Below are positions 1-11,394 of a DNA stretch of 64,000 bases, in pieces. Made by a program: the position numbers and the translations under genes. Origin of the DNA: Thelephora terrestris (lineage: Eukaryota; Basidiomycota; Agaricomycetes; Thelephorales; Thelephoraceae); NCBI GenBank assembly GCA_015956445.1, contig WIUZ02000002.1:1860001-1924000 (forward strand). The letters run 5' to 3'. Within the stretch, counting starts at the first letter, position 1. Each line of letters opens with the position of its first letter. The notes below the pieces were generated by a model, which had not been told where the DNA came from, did no database searches, and was given only the letters and a program-made list of their open reading frames with translations.

Positions 1-1220
1 TGGGTCTTACCAAAAAAAACAACACAGAAGCCGTAGCAAGCCTCCGCAGCAGATGTTTTAGACGGGTAATCTGCACGTCAAGTCTCTACATAATACATCT
101 GGTATTCTCCCGCACTTTCCCCACATAGATTTGTATCCTCATGTTACACTGATATTTCCCTCATTGGTCCAGGACTCCCGCGCCTTGGTACCATCATTAC
201 CCTGTGTGTCAGGTATACCTTATATTCCTATTTCCCTTTCCCCCCCACTGTTATGTTCAATTGAGTTTATAATTTACCAAAGATGCAAGTCAAGTAGGCC
301 ATACAGTAGCAAAGTGTAACATAGGTGGTACTACCTCAGCACTATAAACTGGCATCAAAAAACAGGAGGAGGGACTGCACTTTTCTTTCTCCATTCTAAA
401 TCCCTTCTGTGCTCATCTACCCCTTGCTCAATACACAAAGTAAGCCAAAGAATCCTTGTTGTGTTTTACTCTTACTGACTTATTCAAGCAAGTATTATTT
501 TGCAAGTGTATTTCATACTCCCAATCCCTTCTCCTCTACCAATCCCACTGCTCTGCCTGTTGTGCAAGATGTTCAGGCTTCTATCTGAAAATGCAAGAAA
601 GTTAGAACTCTCCAACAGAACAAAACAGCAGGGCTAATATTGCATCACCCCTATAACCATTCCTTTGTGGCACTTAACTCAGGAGTAACTGCTCCTCCCT
701 TCTTAGAAGGAGCAGATCATCAAATATTCCTGTGGAAGTCTTTGTCCCACCCAGGAACCTTAGCTTCTATTCTATTTAGCATCAGCACCACTTATTAGTT
801 GCCTCACCCTAGGGTGCTGTTAACAACTTGTGTTCACACCCACTCTCCTGCCCTTATTGTAATTCGGTCGGACATCTAAAATGACCTACCTTGGGATATT
901 ATAGAATACCTCCATCGCTTTGAAGAGTGTAGTTTTCAAGACCTTGAACTGTTTGTTCAGCAACTACAAATGTTCTGCATCAACTTCAATGCCACAATCT
1001 CACCCTATCAGTCAGAATCCCCCCTCGTTCTTAATCTCCCACCCCTTCTCCCTTGTGCCCCAGGAACTCCCTTCTCCAAACCAAGACCCAACACACCTTA
1101 CCCCACTGATTCTCGAGCGCCCCACAGAAATTAAGCAGGTTTTTAACACTGACAGTTCCCCTGTAATTCATGGGCAATATCATCTCCTTTCCCTCTTTCT
1201 GGGTATGATCCATGAGTCAG
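1..1220. other. No gene recognised
   Basis: Low-complexity, AT- and CT-rich DNA. The longest open frames (about 100 codons on + at 920-1225) have no recognisable composition or domain and overlap an equally open frame on the other strand. I see no RNA gene or clear repeat here. Confidence 0.5.
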
Positions 1221-1440
1221 TCTAATAGGTTGGTTACCTTCTGTGGGAGGTTCCCTTTGTAATCTTAAAGGTACATCCCTTGTTGTTGGCAGCCTGAATA
1301 TTTATTAGTCATCCAGGGTTAATGAAGGGCCAAGTAGGAGTGGTCTCAGGATCAAGACTAGCTGCTATGTTTTCATGGATCATATCTTGCATCTTCTAAC
1401 TTCTAGGCTATCTTGATTAATAGTTTCATCATCACGACTG
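1221..1440 (+). repeat. Conserved noncoding block shared by three LTR-like families
   Basis: This stretch contains CATCCCTTGTTGT at 1274, followed by a GCCTGAATAT..TAGTC..CCAGG pattern. The same succession recurs near 50945, and in a weaker form near 53783 and 56930, each time beside an LTR-like coding unit. That spread suggests an LTR or leader segment of related elements. Its function is unknown. Confidence 0.5.
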
Positions 1441-1581
1441 CCACACCCCTACTCAGTGATGTCTCTCTTCATGGACACTCTTTTTGTACATTAACTGGTC
1501 AATTCATCCATCATCTCTCCTTTCACTTCACCCCAAAAGACATCAATGATGATGGTTCTATTCCAAAGATATTATGCTTCA

Positions 1582-2395
1582 TCAAGGTATCCAAGGAAGG
1601 GTGCTGGACTCTGTGTGGTCCATCTTATCCACCTTTTTGACTGCCTCTATCAGCTGTGAAACCAGGATGTCTTGGAGATCACTCACCCAAGGGTGCAAGG
1701 TTGACCAGTTTTCCTCTGGAGGGGAAATATAACTTGGCAAGGGAGAAGATAGCACAAAACTTTCAGTCTGCACAACCAACTGGTAGGAGGTTTCACCAGA
1801 CCTGCTTGCCTCTGACTCAATGGGCACAAGCTGCTCCTTCCTTAACCTGTCTGCACAGCTATAAGGCTCATGTCTATCCTTCCCACAACAAGCACACTGT
1901 CCTGTATGAGTAGGACCTGCTGGAAAGTGACCTCCATCATTGGACAAGGCTGTCAGATAATCTGAAGACCCACTCCCATGAAGGGCGAACAATACCTCCA
2001 AAACACCAAGTCAGTTCTAGTCAAGAAGAACAAACTGGAGGTCCCACCACATTCAACATAGACTCCACGGTGGTCACCTTGCTCAACAGCTGGTTGACAG
2101 TCTTCTTCAAGTCTCAACCTCCATGATCGGTCTTCATCTTTTCTTCCATCTCCCAAAGCAGTCCTTGCAACTGCTGGCTCTCCCTATTCAGCATGTTGTT
2201 ATAATCAAACAACATCACTCTCATAAAGACCATGTCAGGCAACCACAAGTTGGCTTGGTGATCTATACGGTCCAACACCTGGTCCCTAACATGCTCCTCC
2301 TCAGGGTAGATCTCATCCAAGTACTGAGGAGCACAAAGACAAGCATATGTGTTGTTTTTGCTGCAGGAGATCTTGGCAAAGGAGGAATATGACAT
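1582..2395 (-). mobile_element. LTR-like element fragment with gag-type zinc knuckle
   Basis: Two or three overlapping coding-like stretches on the minus strand. The downstream one (1582-2001) contains a CX2CX4HX4C zinc knuckle of the retroelement nucleocapsid type around 1850-1900. The upstream one (2114-2395) is acidic and helical. No reverse transcriptase or integrase is visible. I read it as an old, partial, broken gag-bearing fossil of an LTR-type element. Its limits are uncertain because I could not find paired terminal repeats. Confidence 0.45.
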
Positions 2396-2739
2396 GTGGA
2401 AGAAGTCCTTCTTTTAAACTGCAATAGGCTCGATTGGCCTGCACTCATCAGAGCAGAATCAAATGTGGGTTGCAGGTGCCAGACTCCGGCAGGTAAACAT
2501 TGTGGGTCTGTTCCATAGTCAACACATTGGAGTATTTGTATGCCAACTACGACTTGTTGATGATAGCAGTGCTAGCTGGGTTTTGACTTGGGAACTTAGA
2601 TCAGTATATGCTATGTGCGTGCAATGCAACGAAAAACACTTGCATGTAGCACAGCTAGTGTTTCTCTTCACAGCAGCAGAGTTGGCACAAAGAAGGTTTG
2701 GTTTAGGAGAAGCTGGTGACACAAGAGAAAAGGAGTGAA

Positions 2740-3585
2740 GTTTGGTAGTGAGGAAATTTGATGAAGAAGCAAGCCTCTGCTCCCCAACAGCAATTGTGAT
2801 TGGTGGAAGTGTTTAGTTGCTGCTGAAGCTGCCACCATTTTGATAGTATCTAAAGTACTGTATTTCCTTCTGTACAGAACAGGCTTACTATTGCAGGTTA
2901 ACTTCTCTGCCTGAATGTGTTGCGGGTGACCTTGAGGCCAAGCAAGAGGCTATCCTGTGAGACATCAGAGAGAAGCCCAACCTCTCTTTTCTGTGTTGTA
3001 CAAGGAGACTAGACCAGATATTTATTGGGAGACAATCTGGTCAGTTCAATCTATTAGTCCTTGTAGATTGTTTGGGCAGAGATAGTGTAGCACTTCCTCA
3101 TAGCCTTTTGGGTATACCTGAATTGTAGAGAGTTGCTCAACTGTAGCTGAAGCAAGAATAGCCCTGGCAGGAATGTGAGAAACCTGGCCAGGCCCATGAA
3201 TCTTTGGGAATGTTTGTACTTTGACAAATAAGTACATCCATGGCCTGATGAAAATTACTCAAACTCACTGGAGAAAGACACTGGAAGAAAGTCAAGAGTT
3301 CACTCCATGCAAGCTGCATGAAGCAACAGCCATGTCAAGGCAAAATGAAAACAAGCATACAAGAGCTCCTGAGTCAGTGGAAGGACTGTTGGGTGTGTGA
3401 GTAGAAACTGCCTGGCCTAGTTTCAAGGGTTGAGATTTGGTCAAGAACATAAAATACAGGGCCAGTGATTGTTGGTTTTTCTTGTATATGGTTTATTTCA
3501 TCTTGAATTTTGAGCAAGTGATGTTGTTTTTACCTTGCAGGGAAACTGGACTGGTGAGAATCTCAATTCTTCCTCATGATAAAGA
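2740..3585. other. No gene recognised
   Basis: Only short open frames of about 60 codons occur on the minus strand (3046-3319), without a recognisable domain. The sequence is probably decayed repeat DNA continuous with the element to its left. Confidence 0.4.
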
Positions 3586-3589
3586 GTGC

Positions 3590-3790
3590 TTGGCCAAGCA
3601 CTGATGGGCTTCATTAAGCACCGATCAGCATCATTAAGCACTTATCAGCATCGTTAAGCAACAAAGTACAAATTTTGGTGATGATGCTGAACAAAAGGGC
3701 TCTATGCTTTTCATGTGGATGCTTAACATGCTGATCTGTGCTAATTTATGCTGATGGATGCTAATTCGTGCTGAGTTCAGCACAATCAGC
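3590..3790. repeat. Small degenerate inverted repeat
   Basis: Repeated motifs of the type CATTAAGCAC/GATCAGCATC run through 3600-3665. Reverse-oriented counterparts (TGCTTAACATGCTGATC and ATGCTGATGGATGCTAA) lie at about 3720-3775. The layout is that of a short foldback or MITE-like relic directly upstream of the tRNA array. No target duplication was identified. Confidence 0.4.
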
Positions 3791-3825
3791 AGATTGGTAA
3801 AATTTCTGATGATCTGGGGTGTAGA

Positions 3826-3875
3826 CTTGAAATCTTCTACCCTGTGAGGGCGTAGGTTCGAATCCTACAGGTGCT
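3826..3875 (+). pseudogene. 3' half of tRNA-Ser (array edge)
   Basis: This holds only the long variable-arm hairpin, the T arm with B box GGTTCGAATCC and the acceptor 3' strand. The D arm and first anticodon arm are missing, as expected for the broken edge of an unequally recombined tandem array. Confidence 0.75.
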
Positions 3876-3948
3876 ATTTTTGGCCACCTTCCACCACAGG
3901 AACTACTCTGCAATGGCACATGGGCTGTGCACTCGGCACAGGTTACAA

Positions 3949-4058
3949 GGCACTTTGGCTGAGAGGTTAAGGCGGCAGACTTGAAATCTGCTCCTCATGG
4001 GGTGTAGACTTGAAATCTTCTACCCTGTGAGGGCGTAGGTTCGAATCCTACAGGTGCT
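3949..4058 (+). tRNA. tRNA-Ser(UGA), copy 1, with enlarged variable arm
   Basis: A seven-base-pair acceptor stem forms between GGCACTT and AGGTGCT (two G-T wobbles). There is an A box (TGGCTGAGAGG), a perfect anticodon stem GCAGA/TCTGC around loop CTTGAAA (anticodon TGA) and a B box GGTTCGAATCC. A normal gene of this sequence would be about 86 nt. This one is 110 nt because the variable arm between CCTCATG and TGTGAGG holds an extra hairpin that repeats the anticodon-arm sequence TAGACTTGAAATCT. The insert could be a recombination scar between two tRNA-Ser genes. An unusual intron is less likely, because removing sequence up to the second loop would leave a mismatched anticodon stem. Confidence 0.8.
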
Positions 4059-4131
4059 ATTTTTGGCCACCTTCCACCACAGGAACTACTCTGCAATGGC
4101 ACATGGGCTGTGCACTCGGCACAGGTTACAA

Positions 4132-4241
4132 GGCACTTTGGCTGAGAGGTTAAGGCGGCAGACTTGAAATCTGCTCCTCATGGGGTGTAGACTTGAAATC
4201 TTCTACCCTGTGAGGGCGTAGGTTCGAATCCTACAGGTGCT
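4132..4241 (+). tRNA. tRNA-Ser(UGA), copy 2, with enlarged variable arm
   Basis: This is the second array unit, identical to copy 1 over the tRNA as far as I can read. It has the same anticodon TGA, A and B boxes, and nested hairpin in the variable arm. Confidence 0.8.
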
Positions 4242-4314
4242 ATTTTTGGCCACCTTCCACCACAGGAACTACTCTGCAATGGCACATGGGCTGTGCACTC
4301 GGCACAGGTTACAA

Positions 4315-4424
4315 GGCACTTTGGCTGAGAGGTTAAGGCGGCAGACTTGAAATCTGCTCCTCATGGGGTGTAGACTTGAAATCTTCTACCCTGTGAGGGC
4401 GTAGGTTCGAATCCTACAGGTGCT
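4315..4424 (+). tRNA. tRNA-Ser(UGA), copy 3, with enlarged variable arm
   Basis: This is the last array unit. The tRNA and its downstream T5 run match copies 1 and 2. The sequence diverges a few bases further on, after GGCCACC, which marks the right edge of the array. Confidence 0.8.
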
Positions 4425-7400
4425 ATTTTTGGCCACCCTCTCCTACATTTTCCACCCTTGGTGACAAATTTCAGGGCCTGTGGTTACCCATGGTGGTTAC
4501 ACCATATACCAATTTACTTATACCAATACACAAATTTCTCACCTGTTAAGACCATGGTGTTTCCAACCCTCATATGGTAACATTTCTTTGTTGAACTTTT
4601 TATTTTCTCCTGATGTCTGATCATTTCACACTCCTTTCATCTCCCCATTTTTCTCAGAAGCAACCATTTTTTGCAAATTTTCCAGGGTCTCAACTCATGC
4701 CAAAAACACTTTTGCTATGGTACACTCAAAATACAAGCACAGGTTCTTCCTCCATTTGATGCAACCCACCATCTCACTTCGAGCAAGGGGTGGTTTTTTG
4801 GCCCACAACATTCCAAGTTCCTGCAAGGAAATCTCATTCATCACAAAAAAAGGTGGCAGGCAACCCATTTCGTGATTATCTGCGCTTCTTCAGCAGATAA
4901 TGACAAAATAACCTCATTACATAATCTCAGTCATAATTTTATATAAGCTGATGCACCATTCACAGTGGGGGAGTCACAACCATTTGGCTGGCAGGAAAAT
5001 AAGCCCATGGCCATTTTGCTGATGTTCAAGATATACCTGGCCAAAATCCACCCAGCACATTGTAATTGTATCCCCAATTTTTAGGTTATCCTGAACAATA
5101 TTTCACCCACATTTGACAAGTGAGTGTACGCCAATGGATTCCTTGCATTCTTTGTCCCTGGCGTAGGATTTGAATACACCGATCTGAGGATAGTATGGTG
5201 AGAATATATCTAAAATCACACATGTCTGTCATCTTGGTTGAATTCTAACATCAGGAAAATGGCAAATCATTAGCCATGCGCATTGATGCACTTGGGATCG
5301 CCGAAATCGCGAAGCGTCGCGACCCGGTTTCTCCATGCGTCTCTATTGAATGACTGTCAGAAGGATGTGCGTGGAAGCGCCACCCAGTTTTGTCAGAGCG
5401 TTGTCGGACCCCTGGATTAATCATGATTTATTTACGATTTTTTGCACAATTAATAGTGTACTTACAGCCCAAGCAAGAATATTTTATGGATAATTGTTTA
5501 TTCATTTGATAAGATAAGGACAATAGATAAGATAAGAGATAAGATAAGCCTGGAAAATCATGGAAAATCATGGAATTCCTTGGAGCCTACTGGAGAACAC
5601 TGGAACGTATTAGAAGGTAATGGAACATTCTAGAAGGTGACGGAATGTCACAGATGTGACCACTGGTCACCCAAAGGAACAAGACGGAATGCCATGGAAC
5701 ATGATGGAATGTTATGGAATAATGTGGAATGCGTTGGAATGTTCTGGGACATTCTCCTGTAAATTAGTATATATAGACCTCAACCACACTTCTAAGGGAC
5801 AGTCAGTTCACCCCACCAGGACAGCAGCTCACCCACTACTCAGGGAGAATCACCAACAGCCCAGTCTTCACCTAGACTGAGGCTCTCTTTGCTAGTTTTC
5901 TCCCACAACTTTTCATCTACCCCCTACCCCTTAGGACTGATTGGTTGAGTGATTTTGAGTAATCACATACCACTTTCAGCCTCATCCTCTGTGTGAAGAA
6001 GCACTAAGTCAGAAGTACTGATCAAGCCTAGCACACTTGTGATGTTGGAGTTTTTGGTGTCTGTATTGCTGAAGTCTGATACTTTAGGCAGATAGCCCTC
6101 CACTTCAGAAGAGTGTTTGTCTAGGTAACAGCCAGATTTAGCAGGTACCACAAAGGTCTCCGACATATTCTACGACATAACATTTTATCCCAAGTTTATT
6201 TGAAGTTATATTTGTTTGACGCACTAGGCGTCATCTGTAGCAAGTTTAAGGTATCTGACATACCTCTATAAGCTCTACAACATATCTTGTCACTTTTACG
6301 ACATATCAAGCACAGCCTCAGGTGTAAGCGTACACCTTCCTTATTTGGTTTAGCTTCACGACACAGCCTCAACACAGCTTTAGGTACAGCCTAAGGACAG
6401 GACTATTACACAGCCTCAAGCACAGCCTCAAGGCCCATCCTTGAGTCAGGAACCCCATTCCTATCAGAACATAGATTCCCACAGTGAAGTTAGGTGTCTA
6501 ATCAGAGTGTACAGAGCCCCTGAGTGATAACATTACTGATTCCCTAGAATAATTACTGAGGGACACACTACTAGTAGATCCCCAGCGAACTCATCAGGAC
6601 CAAGAGCCGGAAAGAGGAACCCCGCTCTACCCTGTGGAGTTGTTAGTCGAGTTCATTGACTAATCAACCAGCCTGCTTGGTTTCTATACTCTAGTCTCTA
6701 AGCAAACCAAAGGGTGTTAGTTATCTTCCGTATAGGAAATAACACTACACTCCCCACGAACCCGACAGCGTGTAGAAACGTTACCTGGGTTCGTCAAAGT
6801 GGATGGAATTGCAAGTAGTTTGATCAATGTGCATCGAAGCGCGTGGAAGCGCATGGATTCGCATCGAAACACTTCCAATTGCCAAAAATCATGATTTTTT
6901 TTAATTTCAATTTTGACGCGCCGCCTAGAACCCACCTGCAATGTGGCAGATTTACTGTAGTTTCACAGTCCAAGGTTCGTTGACGAGCAACGAGGATTGT
7001 ATTGGATCCATACTACAGGTAATGACGAGCAACAGAGGACACCCTAATCACGAAGGTGGGGGAAAACAGACACATTGACACCTTACAGGCTCACTTCCTT
7101 TGTCGCGTGTCAAGCCGGCCGCTTTGGGGATCAACACTAAGCGGGGGCACATTGTATAAATGGGAAACCCACCCATGGAGTATCACAAGTGCACCTGATA
7201 GACCCGCTGCCTACATCGTGTCCTCGATTGGCCACCCTGAGATGCAACGCATATGAGAGTCAGGTAGAAGATGGTGCGGGAGCAGTGATGGTAAGAGAGA
7301 GATGTGGGCCGGAAGCTTACGAGGTGACACAATGCGCGTGGCGGTGTGGAACGCTGGAGAGGAATGATGTGTATTTTGAAGGTAGCAGATCAGATTAGAG

Positions 7401-7855
7401 TTGACGCTAGTGTAGGAAAAATTCAGCGGCGAAATGTGGCACAATCATGTGGGGTGGAAGACTCACCCGATGGGAGTGAAGGTATGAGCACCATTTGCAG
7501 TGATATGAGGGAGAGGTCGCGATGCCCAGGATGTTTGCTGTTGTGATGGCGGCAGAACTAGACAGCAGCAATGGGAATCAGAAGATCCTCGCGCGCAGGG
7601 TGGGGAGTTTGGGGGAATGAGGGAGAGTACACACCTTTCTCTCTTTGGTGAGCCCAGCTGTTGGAAGCCATCTGTTGCTTTGCTCCTAATGCAAGTGACG
7701 GGAAGTCGGGCGATGCCAGTTGGCGGACATAGTCGATAGACGATCTTGATGTTGACGCCTTGGGATGGGGGATGTCAGAGAGTGGAGTATGTACCGGTGA
7801 AGTTGCAATCGTGATGGTTGAACGTCAAGGCATGCACAGCGGCTGGATCGAGCGA
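4425..7855. other. Repeat-like intergenic DNA, no gene
   Basis: No convincing coding region. Visible structure: GATAAGATAAG repeats at about 5508-5547; an irregular run of TGGAAT/TGGAAC words at 5550-5755, ending in a TATATATAGAC promoter-like site near 5768; and scattered CACAGCCTCAAG words at 6300-6440. A second region rich in GCATGGA/GCATCGAA words lies at 6820-6870. The TATA site next to a short-repeat block would fit the promoter part of an old LTR, but I found no matching terminal repeat. Confidence 0.4.
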
Positions 7856-8440
7856 GAGCCCATTCAGCTACTTTTTCCCCATGACCCATGGACCGTATGG
7901 CGTGACAAAATCCCATGACCCATGGGCCATACGTCGCCGTACGACAGGTACAAATCCCCATGACCCATGGACCGTACGATGGTGTGTGGGCCCCATGACC
8001 CATGGGTTGTACGGTGCTGTATGACAGTATGGCCTGTCCATGACCCATGGGTTGTACGATGCCGTACGGTGGTATGCCCTTCCCATGACCCATGGGCCGT
8101 ATGGTGGTGCTGGACAGCCATCCACCCTGCCCATGACCCATGGGGCGTACAGCGCCATACGGGGGTTTGCCCTACCCATGACCCATGGAGTGTACGGCGC
8201 CGTACGGTGGTATGCCCTGCCCATGACCCATGGAGTGTACGGCGCCGTACGGTGGTATGCCCTGCCCATGACCCATGGACCGTACGGCGCTGTACAGTGG
8301 AATGCCTTGCCCATGACCCATGGGTTGTACGGTGCTGTATGGTGGTATGCCCTATCCATGACCCATGGAGCGTACGGCGCCGTACAGTGGAATGCCTTGC
8401 CCATGGCCCATGGGTTGTACAGTGCCGTACGGTGGATTAC
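7856..8440 (+). repeat. 45-bp minisatellite, arm of a foldback relative
   Basis: About 12 units of 45 bp contain CCCATGACCCATGG and, in several units, the perfect palindrome GTACGGCGCCGTAC. The left edge (GAGCCCATTCAGCTAC, then CCATGACCCATGGACC) resembles the terminus of the large foldback at 17366. This therefore looks like one arm of a related foldback element. Because 45 is divisible by 3, it stays open in several frames on both strands with a 15-residue repeat; I do not call it a gene. Confidence 0.7.
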
Positions 8441-8660
8441 CTTGAAAAAAAAATTTAATGGATTACCTAATAAGGAACTATATGATGGATTACCTAAAAA
8501 AGAAATATTTGATGAATTACCTAAAAAGAAAATATTTGATGCATTACCTAAAAGGGAAATATTTGATGGATTACCTAAAAAGAAAAATTTGCTTGACTGC
8601 CTAAAAGAGAAATAGTTGATGGATTACCTAAAAAGGAAATATCTGATTGATTCTGGAAAA
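8440..8660 (+). repeat. Degenerate GATGGATTACCTAAAAAG tandem repeat
   Basis: Roughly eight imperfect units of 27-30 bp. Similar words occur in reverse orientation at 10890-11100 (TTTTTTGGTAATCC, ATATTTCCTAAAAAGG). The two blocks may therefore be opposite arms of one foldback, now separated by an inserted LTR-like copy. Confidence 0.6.
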
Positions 8661-8759
8661 TAGCAACATCCTAACCTAACCTCAAGGCACTGCCAGATCA
8701 GGAATCCATTCACCTCTTGCATTAGTTTTCTGTTTGTAGTCCTGACTGACCCAAAGTGG

Positions 8760-8935
8760 TTAAGCTAACATCATCCAATCTAACCTAACCTAACCTAACC
8801 TAACCTAACCTAACCTAACCCTGACCTAACCCTAACCCAACCCTCACCTAACCTAACCTAACCTAACCTAACCTAACCTAACCTGAAACAGCCAATCTAA
8901 CCCATTTCACCCTAACCTAACCTGCAGTGGTCTAT
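8760..8935 (+). repeat. Interstitial CCTAA repeats
   Basis: CCTAA-type pentamers dominate here, with a few CCCTAA hexamers. Matching TTAGG repeats occur at 10459-10545. Similar blocks are part of the foldback at 18.6 and 19.4 kb. That makes them a component of this repeat family and not an old chromosome end. Confidence 0.65.
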
Positions 8936-9026
8936 CCAACCTGACTATAGCTTTGCTTAAGCTGACCCATGACAAACAAGTCCTAACTTAAACTTGACCT
9001 TGCCTAGCACACCAACATGTAACATG

Positions 9027-10458
9027 GGTAGGTTTTCAGTTTGGAAATTCGAGTATGACTCTTGACTAACCAAACGGCCTAGATGGAACGATTGGAGTGT
9101 AAGGTGAAGGAAGCAAAGGCAGACGTCCTTCGTCTGTCGGCGGAGGGTCTCTTGATGAAGGAGACCATGACCGACTTCCAAACGAGGACGAACAAGGCGT
9201 TGGAGGCGATGGTGCTTAACCATCAAGAGTTAGTCACCGGCCTAAAGGTTCAGGACGTCAACATCCGGGGTGCCTTGGATGCGAGGGACAATCGCCTGGA
9301 TAGGCACTCGAAGAAGATCGGGGCTGAGAACGCTAAGGTTCTTTCAGCCTTTGCAGGTTTATGCAATTGCTGACAGACTTCTTCTAGATCGAGGAACTCG
9401 AGGACTTGGTGTCTGTGTTGACGGCGTGGGTCAAGTCCTTGCAGGACAAGACCTGCAACTACAAGGAAGGTCCTGTGTTGGTGGGACAGGGAACAGCCGA
9501 CGTCCCGTTCGAGTTGGAGTACGCCAACGAGGTGGTACTCCCATTGCCTAACCCGTTGTCCTACGCCACGCCTCTGATCGAGAACGTGGTGCCTGTCCCG
9601 ACTCCGGCTCCGGCTTCTACTTTGGCCGAGTCCGACAAGGAGAACTGTCGGCGTTGCCCGCTGCAGCCAATCAGTCAGCTGGTCAAGATCGAGGATGAGG
9701 TCATGGTCGTTGACCGGGCCGAAGATGCTCCGAGGGTCGTGGAGGTACGTCCGGTGACTAAGGGGCAACGTTGCAAACACTCTCGACACCGTCCTGCTCA
9801 TTGCATGGCCCCTTTGGCTAACCCTTACCCTCGACCAGTTGAGTCGGATGGTGAGCAGTCTGGTCGAGGCGAGGGACGAGGATTCCGATATTGGGTCAAC
9901 CGTCCCAACCGACAGGTCGAGTCGGAGGTCCAGCGTAGGCACCTCACTCGACTCGCAGTACAGGATTCCGCCCAGGGGTCTGACGAGGGAGACGGAGGGT
10001 CTCTTGTCGACTACGTCGACAGCGCTGCCGAGCAGTCACCCGGTGATGGAGATGTGGGACCAGGTGTTCCGCAGTTCGGTGACATCTGGGAGGCTGATCG
10101 GTCCGCTCGAAGGAGTCTCTTCCTGTCGGCTTGAACTAGAGGTTCAGTTGAGCGCGGAGGATGGAGACGCCATGTTCAGAGAGATCCTTGCGAGGAGGGG
10201 CCGGTTCTTTGATCTTCGGGATGGAACGCTGATGACTATGAGGCCTGCCGTAGATCGAGTCGACTTTTGAAGGACGTTTATAAGCATCGTATATAGCCAT
10301 GTTGTTCCATTTTGCCGTGAATGAATTGCGCGTTGTGTGTGTTTTGAATGATGGGTGGGAAGGATAAGGAGTGTGAAGCATTCAAACATAAGAAAGGGTA
10401 AGAAGAGTTCGAAGAAAGAGTGTGTTATAAAAAGTTTAAAAATACCATGTTCCTGACA
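9027..10458 (+). mobile_element. LTR-like family C, partial third copy
   Basis: Closely related to the two units at 51976-59445. It begins inside the coding-like region and ends with the same CCTGACA terminus at 10452-10458. It encodes parts of the same coiled-coil, acidic protein rich in E, V and P. It lies between CCTAA and TTAGG repeat blocks, so it probably inserted into an older foldback element. Incomplete and fossil. Confidence 0.7.
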
Positions 10459-10545
10459 GTTAGGTTAGGTTTAGGGCAGGTTGAAGTTTAGGTTTAGGGT
10501 TAGGGTTAGGGTTAGGTTAGGTTAGGTCTAGGACCAGTTATAGGG
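10459..10545 (+). repeat. Interstitial TTAGG/TTAGGG repeats
   Basis: TTAGG units with three TTAGGG-like units in the middle, the reverse of the CCTAA block at 8760-8935. The short length and interior position argue against an active telomere. Confidence 0.6.
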
Positions 10546-10619
10546 GTAGTTTATGACCACAAACAGGTCTGTATTTTATGATATAATGAAGACTATAAAT
10601 ATATTTGTAATTATCAACT

Positions 10620-11230
10620 TTTATTATTTTTTTGGAGCAGAAGATACATTAATATCAAAATTACAAGCTATATAATGAACAAAAAAAATGAGAATAATTT
10701 TTATAAAATATTTACACATATTCTGGAATTTCTGGTAATTTTTCCGGATTTTTCCAGCCAGAAAAATGATTTATTTGAATATTTCTGGTATTTATTTGCA
10801 ATTTTGAGCGCTTTCCAGACCTGTGGGAATTTTTTCGGTATTTTTTAGGATTTTTCTGGCATTTTTCCGAATTTTCTAGCATATAATTTCCTTTTTGGTA
10901 ATTTTTTTCAAAAGCATTTCTGAGTTGCTTATGTAAGCCATCAAAATTTCCTTTTTTGGAAAGTATTTCCTAAAAAGGAAAATTCTTTTTTGGTAATTTT
11001 TGCCAAATGCATTTCTGAGTTGCTTATGTAAGCTATCAAAATTTCCTTTTTTGGTAATCCATCAAATATTTCCTAAAAAGGAATTTCCTTTCTAGAAAAG
11101 ACCCCTCCAAAAGCATTTTTGAGACACTTATGTAAACCATCAAAACTTTCCTTTTTTGGTCAGTCACATGACCTGATTATGTCAGCCATAAAAATTTCCT
11201 TTTTGGGAAAATCACATGACTGGCTTATAT
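10620..11230. repeat. AT-rich degenerate repeats
   Basis: Imperfect repeats of about 100 bp built on AAAAGCATTTCTGAGT..CTTATGTAAGCCATCAAAAT and TTTCCTTTTTTGG. Part of it mirrors the repeat at 8440-8660 in opposite orientation. No gene. Confidence 0.55.
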
Positions 11231-11394
11231 AAGCTGACCCAGTCACCCGGTAGTACCATATCATCGGCATTGCACAACCTGCAGGCCCAATTGCAATGCC
11301 TAAAGCATTGCACAAACTACCGCATGCTCGATTGCACAAATATGAGATACCGTGGTAATGTGCATTTACATCTAATAAGGACTACTGCAGGCGT

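Larger units (their letters stand above)
3826..4424 (+). repeat. Tandem array, 183-bp unit carrying tRNA-Ser
   Basis: Three full units and one 3' half unit stand head to tail with a 183-bp period (tRNA starts at 3949, 4132 and 4315; the partial 3' half ends at 3875). The units are almost identical, including the roughly 70-bp spacer, so the amplification is recent or is being homogenised. Each tRNA is followed by a T5 run suitable as a Pol III terminator. Confidence 0.85.

Noticed and set aside
3949-4424. tRNA-derived SINE
   Set aside because: The units are tandem, nearly identical, end at the tRNA T run and lack a SINE body or target duplications.
7864-8615. Open frames of 150-190 codons with 15-residue repeats
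   Set aside because: A 45-bp minisatellite open in several frames on both strands, with no start context or flanking exons.
9250-9942. 230-codon minus-strand frame
   Set aside because: It is the antisense shadow of the family C coding-like region; matching minus frames in the other copies follow the plus-strand conservation.
8760-10545. Telomere at a chromosome end
   Set aside because: The repeats are short, mostly pentameric, occur in both orientations and also inside the foldback at 18.6 and 19.4 kb. Genes and repeats continue on both sides.
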